A stretch of 64,000 nucleotides of DNA from Plumapathes pennacea (GCA_964036295.1 OZ038466.1:14976001-15040000); one strand, 5' to 3'. Shown: positions 41,438 through 50,107, counted from the stretch's first letter. A program made the numbers and translations. The notes: a model not told the origin generated them from the sequence alone.

Positions 41438-42106
41438 ATGGAACAAAACGAAGTGATGGATCAATTAGCAGCGTTGGAAAAATTGCAAAGTCAATTTGCG
41501 GAAGACAGTGATGAACTCATGTATTATAAAATGGACTTGGCTGAGTGTCAACACAAATACGATGACTTTCAAAAAGATTTGGTTTCAAAAATCAAGAAAT
41601 ATAAATTGGATCCTCATTTGATGGAATGTCCAGAATGTTCCACAGTGAATTCATTTGAAACAGATGAAGAATTTTCTGTTTGTGTGGAATGTTGTTCTAT
41701 GACACCTTTGCGTTTGAGACGAGATCCACCCAATCCCATTGAAACGTATCAAGAGAAACGTCTGAAAACCTTGAAGAAGAAATTTGATCTTTTCCTGGAT
41801 CGAGTGTCTGTTCAAGAAAGACGATTTCTTTTGGAAGATTTTGTAGAAATTCAAACTCAAGTGATTCGACGAGGGGATAAAGGACCTAAAGATGTCATGA
41901 TTTTAATTTTTTCTGTGGTCAAGCATGGCAAAGACTTGAGTCTTGAAACCAGACAACATTTGAGATTGCCCAAGAATGATGTGGATATAAAGCAGGACTT
42001 GGTCACGTGCATGCGATTTGCAGATTCCAAAGGACAAGTGAACAAATCTCAAGTGATTGATTTGATCATGACTTTGAAACGTGAAAAGTTGGAACGACTC
42101 TTGTAA
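41438..42106 (+). CDS. Zinc-ribbon protein, possible viral late transcription factor
   Basis: ATG at 41438 (MEQNEVMDQLAALEK) is taken rather than an upstream one at 41348 because the upstream stretch overlaps the previous gene and crosses its hairpin. 222 aa: N-terminal coiled coil, zinc ribbon C64-x2-C67 ... C82-x2-C85 (MECPECSTV, VCVECCSMT), and a C-terminal helical domain. Ribbon plus helical domain is the plan of poxvirus VLTF3-like and TFIIB-like factors; the match is by layout only. Confidence 0.5.
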   Translation: MEQNEVMDQLAALEKLQSQFAEDSDELMYYKMDLAECQHKYDDFQKDLVSKIKKYKLDPHLMECPECSTVNSFETDEEFSVCVECCSMTPLRLRRDPPNPIETYQEKRLKTLKKKFDLFLDRVSVQERRFLLEDFVEIQTQVIRRGDKGPKDVMILIFSVVKHGKDLSLETRQHLRLPKNDVDIKQDLVTCMRFADSKGQVNKSQVIDLIMTLKREKLERLL

Positions 42107-42139
42107 AGTTTTTAAATTTTTATTTTAAATTTAAAAACT
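42107..42139. terminator. Convergent-junction hairpin, 13-bp stem
   Basis: AGTTTTTAAATTT, loop TTATTTT, AAATTTAAAAACT: perfect, between the last left-block gene and the converging integrase gene; by symmetry it could end transcripts from both sides. Confidence 0.85.
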
Positions 42140-42157
42140 AACAGGAAATGATGTTGT

Positions 42158-43063
42158 TTACGAAACGATCCAATCACTGAGTTTGGATTGTTTAGAGACT
42201 TGAGGAATTGTCTTGGGGGTCTGTTTTTTGGTTTGATATCGCTTTCGTCCTTTTTCTTTCTCTTTTTCTTTCATTTGAAGACCTTTTTGAGCATCCAATC
42301 GTGTTCTTCGTTTGGTGGATTGAGAGTGTTTCAAAGTGACTTGTGACTGGACTTTTTGTAATTCTTGTTCATAAAAGGTTCCCGTCAAAGGATATCCCTT
42401 CAAGTCTTTCAAATGAAACACAGGAGGTTGACTCCATTGAATTCTTGAGATTTGAAATAGTTCTTGAGTCCAATTAGGAGTATACCCTTTGGAAAAACGC
42501 CATTTAATTTGTGGAATGCGAACATAATCTCCCACGTTCAATTTCAAGTCTTTATACGTGGGCATGCGTTGTGTCTTTAATTTGAGTTGGGTTTCATTGG
42601 ATTTTTTGGAAGCTTCCACAGGAGTCATCCCCAGAGTAGAATGCGTGGTGTGGTTGTACTTGTCCACCACTTGTTGAATGTCATCAATCCATCGATTCTT
42701 TTCTGGATCCATTTCTAAGACCATTTTGTTTTTGATGGTTCGTATCCATCGTTCAATGAGAGCTCCTTTGATTCCTGTGTGTGTGGTATACCATTGAAAA
42801 TGTTTTTGAATCTCTCTGTTTTTGAATTCAGCTCCTTCATCTGTCCATAATTTGTCAGGTTTTCGTCCAGAGGCTTTTATAACATGTTTCAAAGCTTTCA
42901 ACACTTGAGGACCTGTTTTGTCTTTGAGTGGCACGACCCAACCAAATCGAGAAAACACATCCATGATCATGAGAAGATATCGAAATCCATTGTTGTTGGA
43001 TGGACCAAAATCTTTCATGTCCGCCAAGTCAGCAGTCCAAATTTGATCCACACCTGTACTCAA
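42158..43063 (-). CDS. Polinton integrase (retroviral type)
   Basis: DDE core: first Asp in DQIWTADLADM, second in LWTDEGAEFKN, Glu in KGALIERWIRTIKNKM, with NGFRYLLMIMDVFSRFGWVV between. C-terminal SH3-like segment (LNVGDYVRIPQIKWRF, GTFYEQELQKV) and a basic tail. The second-Asp to Glu spacing is 28 residues, about six shorter than in relatives I recall. The frame's own first ATG-like start (GTG/ATG near MSTGVDQ) is just before the core; the usual N-terminal segment (ELHKP...) lies in the upstream PLA2 frame, -1 relative to this one. Performs insertion with 6-bp duplication. Confidence 0.85.
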   Translation of the reverse strand: MSTGVDQIWTADLADMKDFGPSNNNGFRYLLMIMDVFSRFGWVVPLKDKTGPQVLKALKHVIKASGRKPDKLWTDEGAEFKNREIQKHFQWYTTHTGIKGALIERWIRTIKNKMVLEMDPEKNRWIDDIQQVVDKYNHTTHSTLGMTPVEASKKSNETQLKLKTQRMPTYKDLKLNVGDYVRIPQIKWRFSKGYTPNWTQELFQISRIQWSQPPVFHLKDLKGYPLTGTFYEQELQKVQSQVTLKHSQSTKRRTRLDAQKGLQMKEKEKEKGRKRYQTKKQTPKTIPQVSKQSKLSDWIVS

Positions 43064-43560
43064 AATTTGACGACGCGGCGCGATTTTTTTTTTACTGGTT
43101 TATGAAGTTCAAGGGCCACCATTTTTTCTGCTGGAGTTAATCCCATGCCCAACTTTTGTTTCAAGTTAATGATATTTCTAGCAGCTGTATGTCCCCATTG
43201 TTTTTCCTTCCAGGGAATGACGTCCAAATCTCGAACCATTTTTCGATCAGCACGATTTTTACATTTGGTTTTGTCTTTTTGTTTCTTAAACTTTCGTTCA
43301 CAAATGGTGTAATCCACATCATGTTGTGCTGCCACCGCATCGGTTCGTCCAGTGGGTTTTTGGTGAAATTTTGTGATGTTTCCCTCCTCATCGTGTTCCA
43401 ATTGTTGTTCCAAGGGATTGTAAGGTCCTGTAAAACGATGTCCAGGAAGGGTGAATCCACGTTTGGGTCGTGGAAGTTTTCCAATGACAGAGTGAATATC
43501 CAAACCACCTCCTTTTTTATCGTAAATATTTCTCCATCCAATATCAATCATGGTTTCCAT
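43060..43560 (-). CDS. Phospholipase A2-like domain protein
   Basis: 166 aa. Calcium-loop region LPGHRFTGPYNPLEQQL (38-54), catalytic H80-D81 in AVAAQHDVDYTICE, and ADRKMVRD (~104-111): the arrangement of the parvovirus-type/Polinton PLA2. Such domains help virions leave endosomes in parvoviruses; in Polintons the role is inferred. After GMGLTPAEKM the frame runs into ALELHKPVKKK, which is the typical start of Polinton integrases, and stops just past a run of ten A. The integrase continues in the -1 frame, with four bases of overlap. Confidence 0.75.
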   Translation of the reverse strand: METMIDIGWRNIYDKKGGGLDIHSVIGKLPRPKRGFTLPGHRFTGPYNPLEQQLEHDEEGNITKFHQKPTGRTDAVAAQHDVDYTICERKFKKQKDKTKCKNRADRKMVRDLDVIPWKEKQWGHTAARNIINLKQKLGMGLTPAEKMVALELHKPVKKKSRRVVKF

Positions 43561-43576
43561 CTTGTTGAGGTTTATT

Positions 43577-43993
43577 TCATGTGGGACACTTTTTCTTTTT
43601 CTTTTTTCCAGTTAATTTTCCCATCACCCATTGACCACCTTTTTCTGCACCTTTCTTTGCAGCGAACTTGGCTCCAGATTTAAGTAGTTTTGGACCATAT
43701 CTTTTAGCACTTGATTTAGCAAATTTAAAAGCTTCATCTGCAAAACCTTCACCATGTTGTTGAGGTTGAACTCGTCTTAATCTGGGAGCTCTTCGAGACA
43801 TTGGAAGAGATTCTCCCGCAAAGAACGCCCCCTCTCCAGATTGTTGTGATTTGACAAATTGTGATTTTTTTCTTCCACAGGAGGCACACACAGCTGAAGC
43901 TCTTTTGCGACCATTTCTTGCAGTATGTAGTTGTCTTGTTCCTGGTTTATCATCTGTATATTTTTTCTCTGTGACGCAATAAAGACCACTCAT
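43577..43993 (-). CDS. Small zinc/basic virion protein, DUF5679-like
   Basis: 138 aa. N-terminus MSGLYCVTEKKYTDDK then ARNGRKRASAVCASCGRKKS resembles the short zinc-binding domain ('YCvkCk...kNGR....G.C..CG.k...F') of Polinton virion proteins; the second Cys of the first pair is not conserved. The C-terminus is an amphipathic basic helix (KSSAKRYGPKLLKSGAKFAA), as in membrane-active or core proteins. ACAATAAAAC precedes the ATG. Confidence 0.65.
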   Translation of the reverse strand: MSGLYCVTEKKYTDDKPGTRQLHTARNGRKRASAVCASCGRKKSQFVKSQQSGEGAFFAGESLPMSRRAPRLRRVQPQQHGEGFADEAFKFAKSSAKRYGPKLLKSGAKFAAKKGAEKGGQWVMGKLTGKKKKKKCPT

Positions 43994-44010
43994 GTTTTAT
44001 TGTATGTTTT

Positions 44011-44259
44011 TTACAACTTTCTCAAATATTTTGGAAGCGGTGTGTTATCAACAACTCCTTTGACAGCTTGTTTGGCTAACAATCGACCTGCGGTTCCAAA
44101 ACTAGGTGCAGGACCAGAAAGAAACATGGACATGACTTCTGCAATGTCATCGATTTTTCGACGTTTATATCTTCGTACAGCACCACCTGTTTTCTTTCTT
44201 TGTTGTGTCTTTGGTTTTGCCTTTGTTGATTTTCGTTTCTTTGCTTTTTGTTGAGTCAT
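44011..44259 (-). CDS. Highly basic core-like protein, 82 aa
   Basis: Lys/Arg-rich N-terminal half (MTQQKAKKRKSTKAKPKTQQ), then AVRRYKRRKIDDIAEVM and a short hydrophobic C-terminus ending PLPKYLRKL. Composition suggests DNA condensation, like adenovirus core proteins. Position between protease and zinc protein supports a virion role. Confidence 0.6.
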   Translation of the reverse strand: MTQQKAKKRKSTKAKPKTQQRKKTGGAVRRYKRRKIDDIAEVMSMFLSGPAPSFGTAGRLLAKQAVKGVVDNTPLPKYLRKL

Positions 44260-44264
44260 TTATC

Positions 44265-44678
44265 TTAAAGTGATTCAAAATAGTGTTGAATAAAGTCTTC
44301 GTTTTTTTCCAAGTGTTTTTCATCAAAGGGTTTCAATAACTGTTCATAACTTTGACCTTTTTGACGTTCATTGAGAAAGTAAAGACAATACCATCCACAA
44401 CGAACACTGGTCAAAGTTTGAAGTTGAAAAGGATTCATTCGTCCCTGTTTTCCCATGGACATTTCTTTCCATTCTTCAGGTGGTGGTACTCCATACGAGT
44501 CAAAATAATCAAACTTATCACGACGTGTTTTCCAACAACACACCCAATGAGTACCAGGACCAGCGTCATCGTCCATGTTGATGATGCAAGGAGAATGATG
44601 GTCACGAATGATATGCTCTCTGGAAAAAATACCTTTGAGTGGAATGTTTAACTCACGACACCATGCTTCAAGATCCAT
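44265..44678 (-). CDS. Adenain-like maturation cysteine protease
   Basis: 137 aa from ATG at 44678 (MDLEAWCRELNIPLKGIFSR). Catalytic His44 in GTHWVCCW, Asp60 in KFDYFDSYG, Cys98 in SVRCGWYCLYFL, with FQLQ before it providing the likely oxyanion Gln. This is the compact C5-type protease of adenoviruses, Polintons and virophages that cleaves capsid precursors. A perfect GATCTTTAAAGATC palindrome lies upstream (44692-44705); the AATAAA-like box of the other virion genes is absent. Confidence 0.88.
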   Translation of the reverse strand: MDLEAWCRELNIPLKGIFSREHIIRDHHSPCIINMDDDAGPGTHWVCCWKTRRDKFDYFDSYGVPPPEEWKEMSMGKQGRMNPFQLQTLTSVRCGWYCLYFLNERQKGQSYEQLLKPFDEKHLEKNEDFIQHYFESL

Positions 44679-44704
44679 TGTGGACAAGGCTTGATCTTTA
44701 AAGA

Positions 44705-45295
44705 TCAGGCGTTTTTTTTTTTCGACTTTGCCAAATGATTGATGATGGGCACCATCATATGGAGTGCTTGTCCCATAGTAATGTTTTTTGCCACGTTGGC
44801 CATATCTGAAGAAAGTCCTTCTCCCAAGGCACTTTTACTCACCCCTTTGGAAGCTACATTGGCCAAGAGTCCCAACATACCATGAGTAGCTTTGTTGGCT
44901 TGATGCCAAGCTTGTCTTGTACTTTTTATGGTACGATAGCGTCTGAAATCCATGGGTTGTGAACTTGAATCAACACCCAAAAATCCTCCCAAATGTGATG
45001 GATCCTTCCAACTTCCAATGAAGGGTGGCGGTCTTGTAAGTGCTGTTGCTTTTGGAGTGACCCCTCCACCCACCAGTTGTTTTAAAGCTTTTTGTGTTAA
45101 TCGAACCGCTGTTCCTTTTCCAAGATTAGCATTTTTTGAAATTTTATTCAGTGTCGCATTAGCAAGTTCGAGTGAAAAATCACCTCCAAATTGTTTTGGA
45201 TGAACAACCACTTTTAATCCCTTCAAGCCTTGCATGGCAGCTTTTTCAATTTTCATCATTTGACTTCTTGTAGGCATAAAATTAAGTTGTGGCAT
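44705..45295 (-). CDS. Polinton virion-associated protein, 196 aa
   Basis: N-terminal half has the repeated-beta type seen in a conserved Polinton protein (ATLNKISKNANLGKGTAVRL, LTQKALKQLVGGG), then GGFLG, and a C-terminal helical, Ala/Gly-rich part. No enzyme motif. Sits between MCP and protease, as in related elements; possibly a minor capsid or pVI-like protein. Confidence 0.6.
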   Translation of the reverse strand: MPQLNFMPTRSQMMKIEKAAMQGLKGLKVVVHPKQFGGDFSLELANATLNKISKNANLGKGTAVRLTQKALKQLVGGGVTPKATALTRPPPFIGSWKDPSHLGGFLGVDSSSQPMDFRRYRTIKSTRQAWHQANKATHGMLGLLANVASKGVSKSALGEGLSSDMANVAKNITMGQALHMMVPIINHLAKSKKKNA

Positions 45296-45323
45296 TTTTT
45301 TTATTTAGAGGTTAAACTTTTTT

Positions 45324-46562
45324 TTAATCATCACTTCTTTTCATGATGAGACGATCCCCTGACTTCTCAATAGATGCTTTGGCTTTGCTCAGCAACCCGA
45401 TGAAAGGTGTTTTCATTTCATTACCCTTATAATCAATCTTTAGTCTCAGGGTTTCACCCGATGTAGGAGACATATCCTTGACATGACTCATGTCCAATAA
45501 CGCAAAAGGGTACGCAGTCTTCCAAGAATCGAGGTCGAATGAGACACCAGAACTACTCCAATAATTCTTTCGATGATCAAAATTAACGACATCTGAAAAG
45601 GCAATGTTGTGATCATCTTCTTTATACCCATCACGATCAGGAAAGAAATATTTTTGATTTCCATAAGTGGCCAGAATGGTTGGCAAATAACCTTCACCAA
45701 AAAGTTTGGGCTCAAAACGTGTGATGATAGTTTTTAAAGTTTCAACATGAAAGTAAAACAGGTATTTTGGATTTGTATCTTCAATGGTAAAATGTCTTGT
45801 CTTGACTGTTCGCCTTTCATAGTCCCAAAGAGATTCTTCCAAAAATTCAATGGTTTTTTCAGCCACAAATGACTTCATCAGTTGTTCACTGACAGAAGGT
45901 TTCAGCACCACCCAAGGAAGACACAGTTGAATTTGTTCCACTTTCAAAATAGTGTCATCTGCTTTGCAAAAAAGAACTTGAACATCATCGTGAAGGGTCA
46001 CTTCCAATCGTAATTGCAACGGAGGAAGAATGGTTTCTTCCAACGCTTGAAAAAAGAACCAATGATTGAGTGGAATGCGAAGTGTCCTGAATCCTGTGAA
46101 AGATCTATTCTTGTACCCATCATTGTTGTTTTCATCAGCTGTTAACCCCTTATTGTCCAAGAACATGAGTTCATTGGATTTGATGGTTTCATTGTAACTT
46201 TGTCCATTTTCTAAAATATTTTTAAAAATGGTGATGGGTGTCACATCACTGATGGAATAAATCACATTGGACCCACACGTCAAACGCAATCCTTTGATCA
46301 ATGAAAAGGTACCCGACACCAAAGCAGCCGCATTGTCTGCTGCATTGGCGGTGTTATCAGCTTTTGTCACCATTCTCACATTGACACTCAAATAACCATT
46401 GTACCAATCCAAAACATCATAGGTGTTTGGCACGTCAAATGCAATGGGATCTTTTCGATTTTGACGTGAATCGTTGGGAATAATTTGTGAGATCCATGAA
46501 GGTTTGGAGGGAATGACCAATCGTTTTATCGAGTTGATATGTTCGTCACGATTAAATTTCAT
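45324..46562 (-). CDS. Double jelly-roll major capsid protein, paralog 1
   Basis: 412 aa. VLDWYNGYLSVNVRMV, then ALVSGTFSLIKGLRLTCGSN and IPLNHWFFFQALEETILPPL: these match the capsid family of many cnidarian Polinton-like elements ('.DWYnayf.v', 'ngs.SLI..l.v..ag', 'IPLnr..ffe.Led..L.P.qL'). C-terminus KSGDRLIMKRSDD. It aligns along its length with the next gene, with conserved block order. Longer than the MCP of element 1 and of a different lineage. Confidence 0.75.
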   Translation of the reverse strand: MKFNRDEHINSIKRLVIPSKPSWISQIIPNDSRQNRKDPIAFDVPNTYDVLDWYNGYLSVNVRMVTKADNTANAADNAAALVSGTFSLIKGLRLTCGSNVIYSISDVTPITIFKNILENGQSYNETIKSNELMFLDNKGLTADENNNDGYKNRSFTGFRTLRIPLNHWFFFQALEETILPPLQLRLEVTLHDDVQVLFCKADDTILKVEQIQLCLPWVVLKPSVSEQLMKSFVAEKTIEFLEESLWDYERRTVKTRHFTIEDTNPKYLFYFHVETLKTIITRFEPKLFGEGYLPTILATYGNQKYFFPDRDGYKEDDHNIAFSDVVNFDHRKNYWSSSGVSFDLDSWKTAYPFALLDMSHVKDMSPTSGETLRLKIDYKGNEMKTPFIGLLSKAKASIEKSGDRLIMKRSDD

Positions 46563-46615
46563 TTATTTTAAATGAAATTTCCATCAATAAAAAGTTTTTT
46601 TAACGATCCAAATTC

Positions 46616-47935
46616 TTAACCAAGTCGTGTCACCACCATTCTTCCACCAGAACTTTCAACTCGAAGTTGTACTTCTTCAATGAGACCCACACTCATGGTC
46701 GTGGCATCATTGGCCTGATCCGCAGATGCATATTTCAATTGGGCCACCATCCATTGTGTGTCCACAGGTTGCAAACGTTCTTGTCTTGTGAAATCAAAGT
46801 GGAGAAACGTAAAATCTTCAAGCCATTGTTTGTACGTCAAACGCACGCCTGAAGAGGCTGTTTTATTTAAACGTCTGGCATACTCCACCACATCGGTCCA
46901 AATCATTTGTGGATCTTCATTGTTGTATCCCTCAGAATCAGGAGAATAAATATTTCCTGCATACGTCATTTTGGCTTCAAGAAAATTGACAACCCCTCCA
47001 CCATTTTTTGGCACATTGAACACTTGGAATTTATAGCCTGGAATGGTGGCCATATTGTCTCTGGCATCTCCTGTTTGATTCGTTTGAGACATGAACACAA
47101 ACACGTGTCTGGGATTGACAGATCCATTGGTGACATTTCGAGTAACACTCAACGTTTGACCCAATGGATACGTGATCAATCGTTCTTGTGTAAATGTAAT
47201 TTCACGTGGCATTAACAGGGCTTTGACCATGTCCACATCTTTCAAAGGTTTGAAGGTGAGCCTTGGCACAATCAATTGAACATCTTCAATCAAGAATTGT
47301 CCGTTGGCTACTTTCAAGACACATTGCGCGTTATCATGAAATCGTATTCGAATGTTGAGTGAGGTGGGAGGCAACAATGTGTTGGAAAGGGATGAAAAAA
47401 ATCCATAATTATTCAGTGGAATCATGAGAGTTTCTCTTCCTCGTATCAATCGTTTTTGCATTCCTGTGTTCCCAGCCACCGCTTGCATGTTGCCAGTATC
47501 CAAGAAAAACTTTTCTCTTGAACCCACAGTGTCCGCAAACGAATTTCCCATTTCTAAACATTTTTTGATGAACAAAAGTGGATTGGAATTTTCTTCTTTG
47601 TCATACAACGTTTGTTTACCACTTTCTACCTTTAATTCACGAATCAATGAAAAGGTGCCTGGAAACAAGGCTACATAATCGTTGGCTCCCAAGGCTGTTC
47701 CATCATCTCTCTTCTTGGTAAACACTTTCACTTGAAAATAAGCTTCGTACCAATCGTAATACTTATCACGATTGTTAATGGAAAATGTAATTTGTCTATT
47801 TTTTCTGGAGGGTGGATCTGCATTGTTGGCAGAGGTTTCAGGCTCAAAGGTTGTTTGAGGAATAATTTTTTCTCGATACACAGATTCCACATCATCGAAT
47901 CGATCAAACGTGAAGACATTGTTTTCAGCTGCCAT
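46616..47935 (-). CDS. Double jelly-roll major capsid protein, paralog 2
   Basis: 439 aa. Matching blocks: YYDWYEAYFQVKVFTK, ALFPGTFSLIRELKVESGKQ, MIPLNNYGFFSSLSNTLLPP, LNIRIRFHDNAQ, and the end SSGGRMVVTRLG. Clearly a paralog of 45324-46562 with moderate identity. Two adjacent capsid paralogs could form mixed capsomers or separate positions in the shell; this is inference. AATAAAATAAA precedes the ATG. Confidence 0.75.
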   Translation of the reverse strand: MAAENNVFTFDRFDDVESVYREKIIPQTTFEPETSANNADPPSRKNRQITFSINNRDKYYDWYEAYFQVKVFTKKRDDGTALGANDYVALFPGTFSLIRELKVESGKQTLYDKEENSNPLLFIKKCLEMGNSFADTVGSREKFFLDTGNMQAVAGNTGMQKRLIRGRETLMIPLNNYGFFSSLSNTLLPPTSLNIRIRFHDNAQCVLKVANGQFLIEDVQLIVPRLTFKPLKDVDMVKALLMPREITFTQERLITYPLGQTLSVTRNVTNGSVNPRHVFVFMSQTNQTGDARDNMATIPGYKFQVFNVPKNGGGVVNFLEAKMTYAGNIYSPDSEGYNNEDPQMIWTDVVEYARRLNKTASSGVRLTYKQWLEDFTFLHFDFTRQERLQPVDTQWMVAQLKYASADQANDATTMSVGLIEEVQLRVESSGGRMVVTRLG

Positions 47936-47936
47936 T

Positions 47937-48215
47937 TTATTTTATTGAAAAATCTTTTAATTTTATTGTTTCGTTGTCATCACCAAACTTTAATTTTTGA
48001 AGTTGCTGAGACACACGATCTTCCAAGACGCTCCACACTTTGTCAGGCTTAAATTCATCGTGAAGTGTTGTCTCAGGAGGGGACACTCTTTGTTGTTTTT
48101 GAATCAGGGCCACCTTTTCATGGACCTTGGCACTTGTCAGATTTTGTTCATTGGGATCACGGAACACAACATGGGTCTTTTTTCGACCTGGTTCTTGATG
48201 ATTCATGAAAGACAT
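47937..48215 (-). CDS. Unrecognised small virion-block protein, 92 aa
   Basis: MSFMNHQEPGRKKTHVVFRD; hydrophilic, no membrane segment. Lies between penton and MCP genes with minimal spacing, so probably a structural or assembly protein. Confidence 0.55.
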   Translation of the reverse strand: MSFMNHQEPGRKKTHVVFRDPNEQNLTSAKVHEKVALIQKQQRVSPPETTLHDEFKPDKVWSVLEDRVSQQLQKLKFGDDNETIKLKDFSIK

Positions 48216-48232
48216 TGTTTTTTTATTAAAAG

Positions 48233-49039
48233 TTATTGATGAATTCTTCCCAACATCAAAGTCAACTTGACGTTCACATCCCCCAAAAAGTGAAGAGGTT
48301 GATCCATTTCATCTACCACACGAATATGAATTTCACTGATGGTTCTATCTCGAATTTTATGCCATCGTGGCGTTTCACGAAGATAATGAAAATCACGAGC
48401 TCGTTTTAACTCACCCACGTTGAAAGAAAAGATGGCGTTGGAGATGAAAGACACCACGGAAAGTTCCTCCAGTAAATCACACGTCACGTACACAGTGTCA
48501 ATACTCCTTGTGATGTTGGGAATGGTATCACCTTCATGGGTTCCTTCATCCAACACAGTATTACCTTCATTGAATCCAATCAAATGTCGAAAATTACCCT
48601 CTGTCATGTCCACTTCACACCCTTTGGCAATTTCTACCACGCAAATAAATCGTGAATAGTCAAACTCCACGTGAAATCCTTTGATGCTTTTTCCATTTTC
48701 ATCTTTCAAATCTCCAATTTCTTGATTGATGGTTTGTTCAATGTATTCATACGTGTAAGACCCTTCAGGAATTTGAAATTCCACTGGAGCTTTATCTCCA
48801 GGTTTTTTTATTTTTATTTTGTCATTATTATAACTAGGTGAAATATTGGACCAAGTGTAAGCCGCTGAAAAATCCATGACAGTCAAGTAATAATCATAAT
48901 TTTTTTCCAAAATGATGGGAGGTTGTGGTTTAATCACAAAGTCAGCGGATGTTTGATTTTGACTTGTGTTTTTTTGGGTTTTGGCATAACTGGATTGCAA
49001 ATCCAGAACAGTTACTATTTTCATGGAATTGAACATCAT
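48233..49039 (-). CDS. Penton / minor capsid protein
   Basis: 268 aa. DFVIKPQPPIILEKNYDYYL, then NISPSYNNDKIKI, IPEGSYTYEYIEQTI, RHLIGFNEG and a C-terminal DRTISEIHIRVVDEMDQPL. This follows the Polinton penton plan ('f.i.p.ppi.L...y.v.l', 'I.ipeGsY...di...I', '.llGf', 'i..i.irv.De.g'), a single jelly-roll that forms the vertices. The ATG at 49039 or 49036 is preceded by AATAAAG. Confidence 0.78.
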   Translation of the reverse strand: MMFNSMKIVTVLDLQSSYAKTQKNTSQNQTSADFVIKPQPPIILEKNYDYYLTVMDFSAAYTWSNISPSYNNDKIKIKKPGDKAPVEFQIPEGSYTYEYIEQTINQEIGDLKDENGKSIKGFHVEFDYSRFICVVEIAKGCEVDMTEGNFRHLIGFNEGNTVLDEGTHEGDTIPNITRSIDTVYVTCDLLEELSVVSFISNAIFSFNVGELKRARDFHYLRETPRWHKIRDRTISEIHIRVVDEMDQPLHFLGDVNVKLTLMLGRIHQ

Positions 49040-49051
49040 CTTTATTCTTTT

Positions 49052-50074
49052 TCAAATCACAATTCCATATCTATTTTTTAACTTCCAACGAATCTTGGCC
49101 AATTCCTGTTTGATGACTTTGTCTTTGTTGCCATCTGCAATGGATTTTTTGAAATAATTTCCCATGGAAATCATGTAAGGCACATCGTCTGCAGAACCTC
49201 CACGTTGTCCCTTGGAAGACAACACACTTTGAATGAAATTAAGTTCAGCCAACAAATCAAGACTGGTATTTCCAGCCTTGATGGATCCCTGCAACACTTT
49301 GACACGATTCATCAATTGTTTCAACATGGCTGGAGTAATGCGGGTTGTCATCAATCCAGATCCCTTTTTCGGAGATTCTGGAAGAGGACACTCTTCTTCT
49401 TCTTCAGGTGACGCAAGTGATGCTTTTGCCTTACTTTTTTTATACGTGTCTGTTATCTTTTTTTGTGGTCCTTTTTCCACCATCATTTCTTTATAAATTT
49501 GAAATGGAGTTTTCACTTTATCACCTTTTTGTGAATTGTACCTATCCACCAATTCTTTTGCAAGGCCAAATGTCTTGGCTTCTTTTACATACATTTTGGA
49601 GTCATCTAAACCTTCCACAGTCAAAAGAGCCTTTGTCTTTTTCGTGGGAATGGGTGCTTCCGCTTCAGCACCTTCAGGTTCTGGTTGTGCTTTCACCTTT
49701 TCTGGAATAGGGGGTGGTTCTGCTGAACCTTCAGCCCCTTGCAAGTCGGGTACATTTACTGGGTCGGGTTGATTGTTTTCATTTTTGTCTTGATCTGGTG
49801 GCCCAAGCATCACAGGATATAAACCTTGATCCATTGGATTTAAACCCATATCTCGCACTTGTTCACGAAATTCTCGTTTCTTTTCCCATTTATCAGCTGA
49901 CGTTTTCAACTCATCAATTTTTTGAGCAAAGGGTTTGGAAATAAAACTTAATTCACTGACGGTCGCTTGATTTTTAAAATAAGCTTCTTTATCTAAATTC
50001 CTCATCAATTTTCGCATTTGGGCCACCTCTTGTCTTGATTTGGCTTTTTGCATGATTCTTTGAACAGTTGGCAT
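49052..50074 (-). CDS. Virion-associated protein, 340 aa
   Basis: ATG at 50074 (MPTVQRIMQKAKSRQEV) is preferred over the longer frame, which crosses the divergent promoter. Helical N-terminus, a Pro/Glu-rich disordered centre (PPPIPEKVKAQPEPEGAEAE) and a C-terminal domain with RITPAMLKQLMNRVKVLQGS and GGSADDVPYMISMGNYFK. GGSADDVPY resembles a protease-processing-type Gly motif but I cannot confirm it. First gene of the minus-strand virion block. Confidence 0.6.
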   Translation of the reverse strand: MPTVQRIMQKAKSRQEVAQMRKLMRNLDKEAYFKNQATVSELSFISKPFAQKIDELKTSADKWEKKREFREQVRDMGLNPMDQGLYPVMLGPPDQDKNENNQPDPVNVPDLQGAEGSAEPPPIPEKVKAQPEPEGAEAEAPIPTKKTKALLTVEGLDDSKMYVKEAKTFGLAKELVDRYNSQKGDKVKTPFQIYKEMMVEKGPQKKITDTYKKSKAKASLASPEEEEECPLPESPKKGSGLMTTRITPAMLKQLMNRVKVLQGSIKAGNTSLDLLAELNFIQSVLSSKGQRGGSADDVPYMISMGNYFKKSIADGNKDKVIKQELAKIRWKLKNRYGIVI

Positions 50075-50107
50075 TTTTATTTTACACGAAATAAAAATAG
50101 ACTCATC
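50075..50107. promoter_or_regulatory. Divergent promoter between virion protein and ATPase
   Basis: 33 bp serve two start codons pointing apart. It carries GTAAAATAAAA toward the minus gene and CGAAATAAAAATAG toward the plus gene. Because no gene ends here, the AATAAA boxes cannot be polyadenylation signals of a preceding gene, which supports a promoter role for this motif. Confidence 0.65.
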
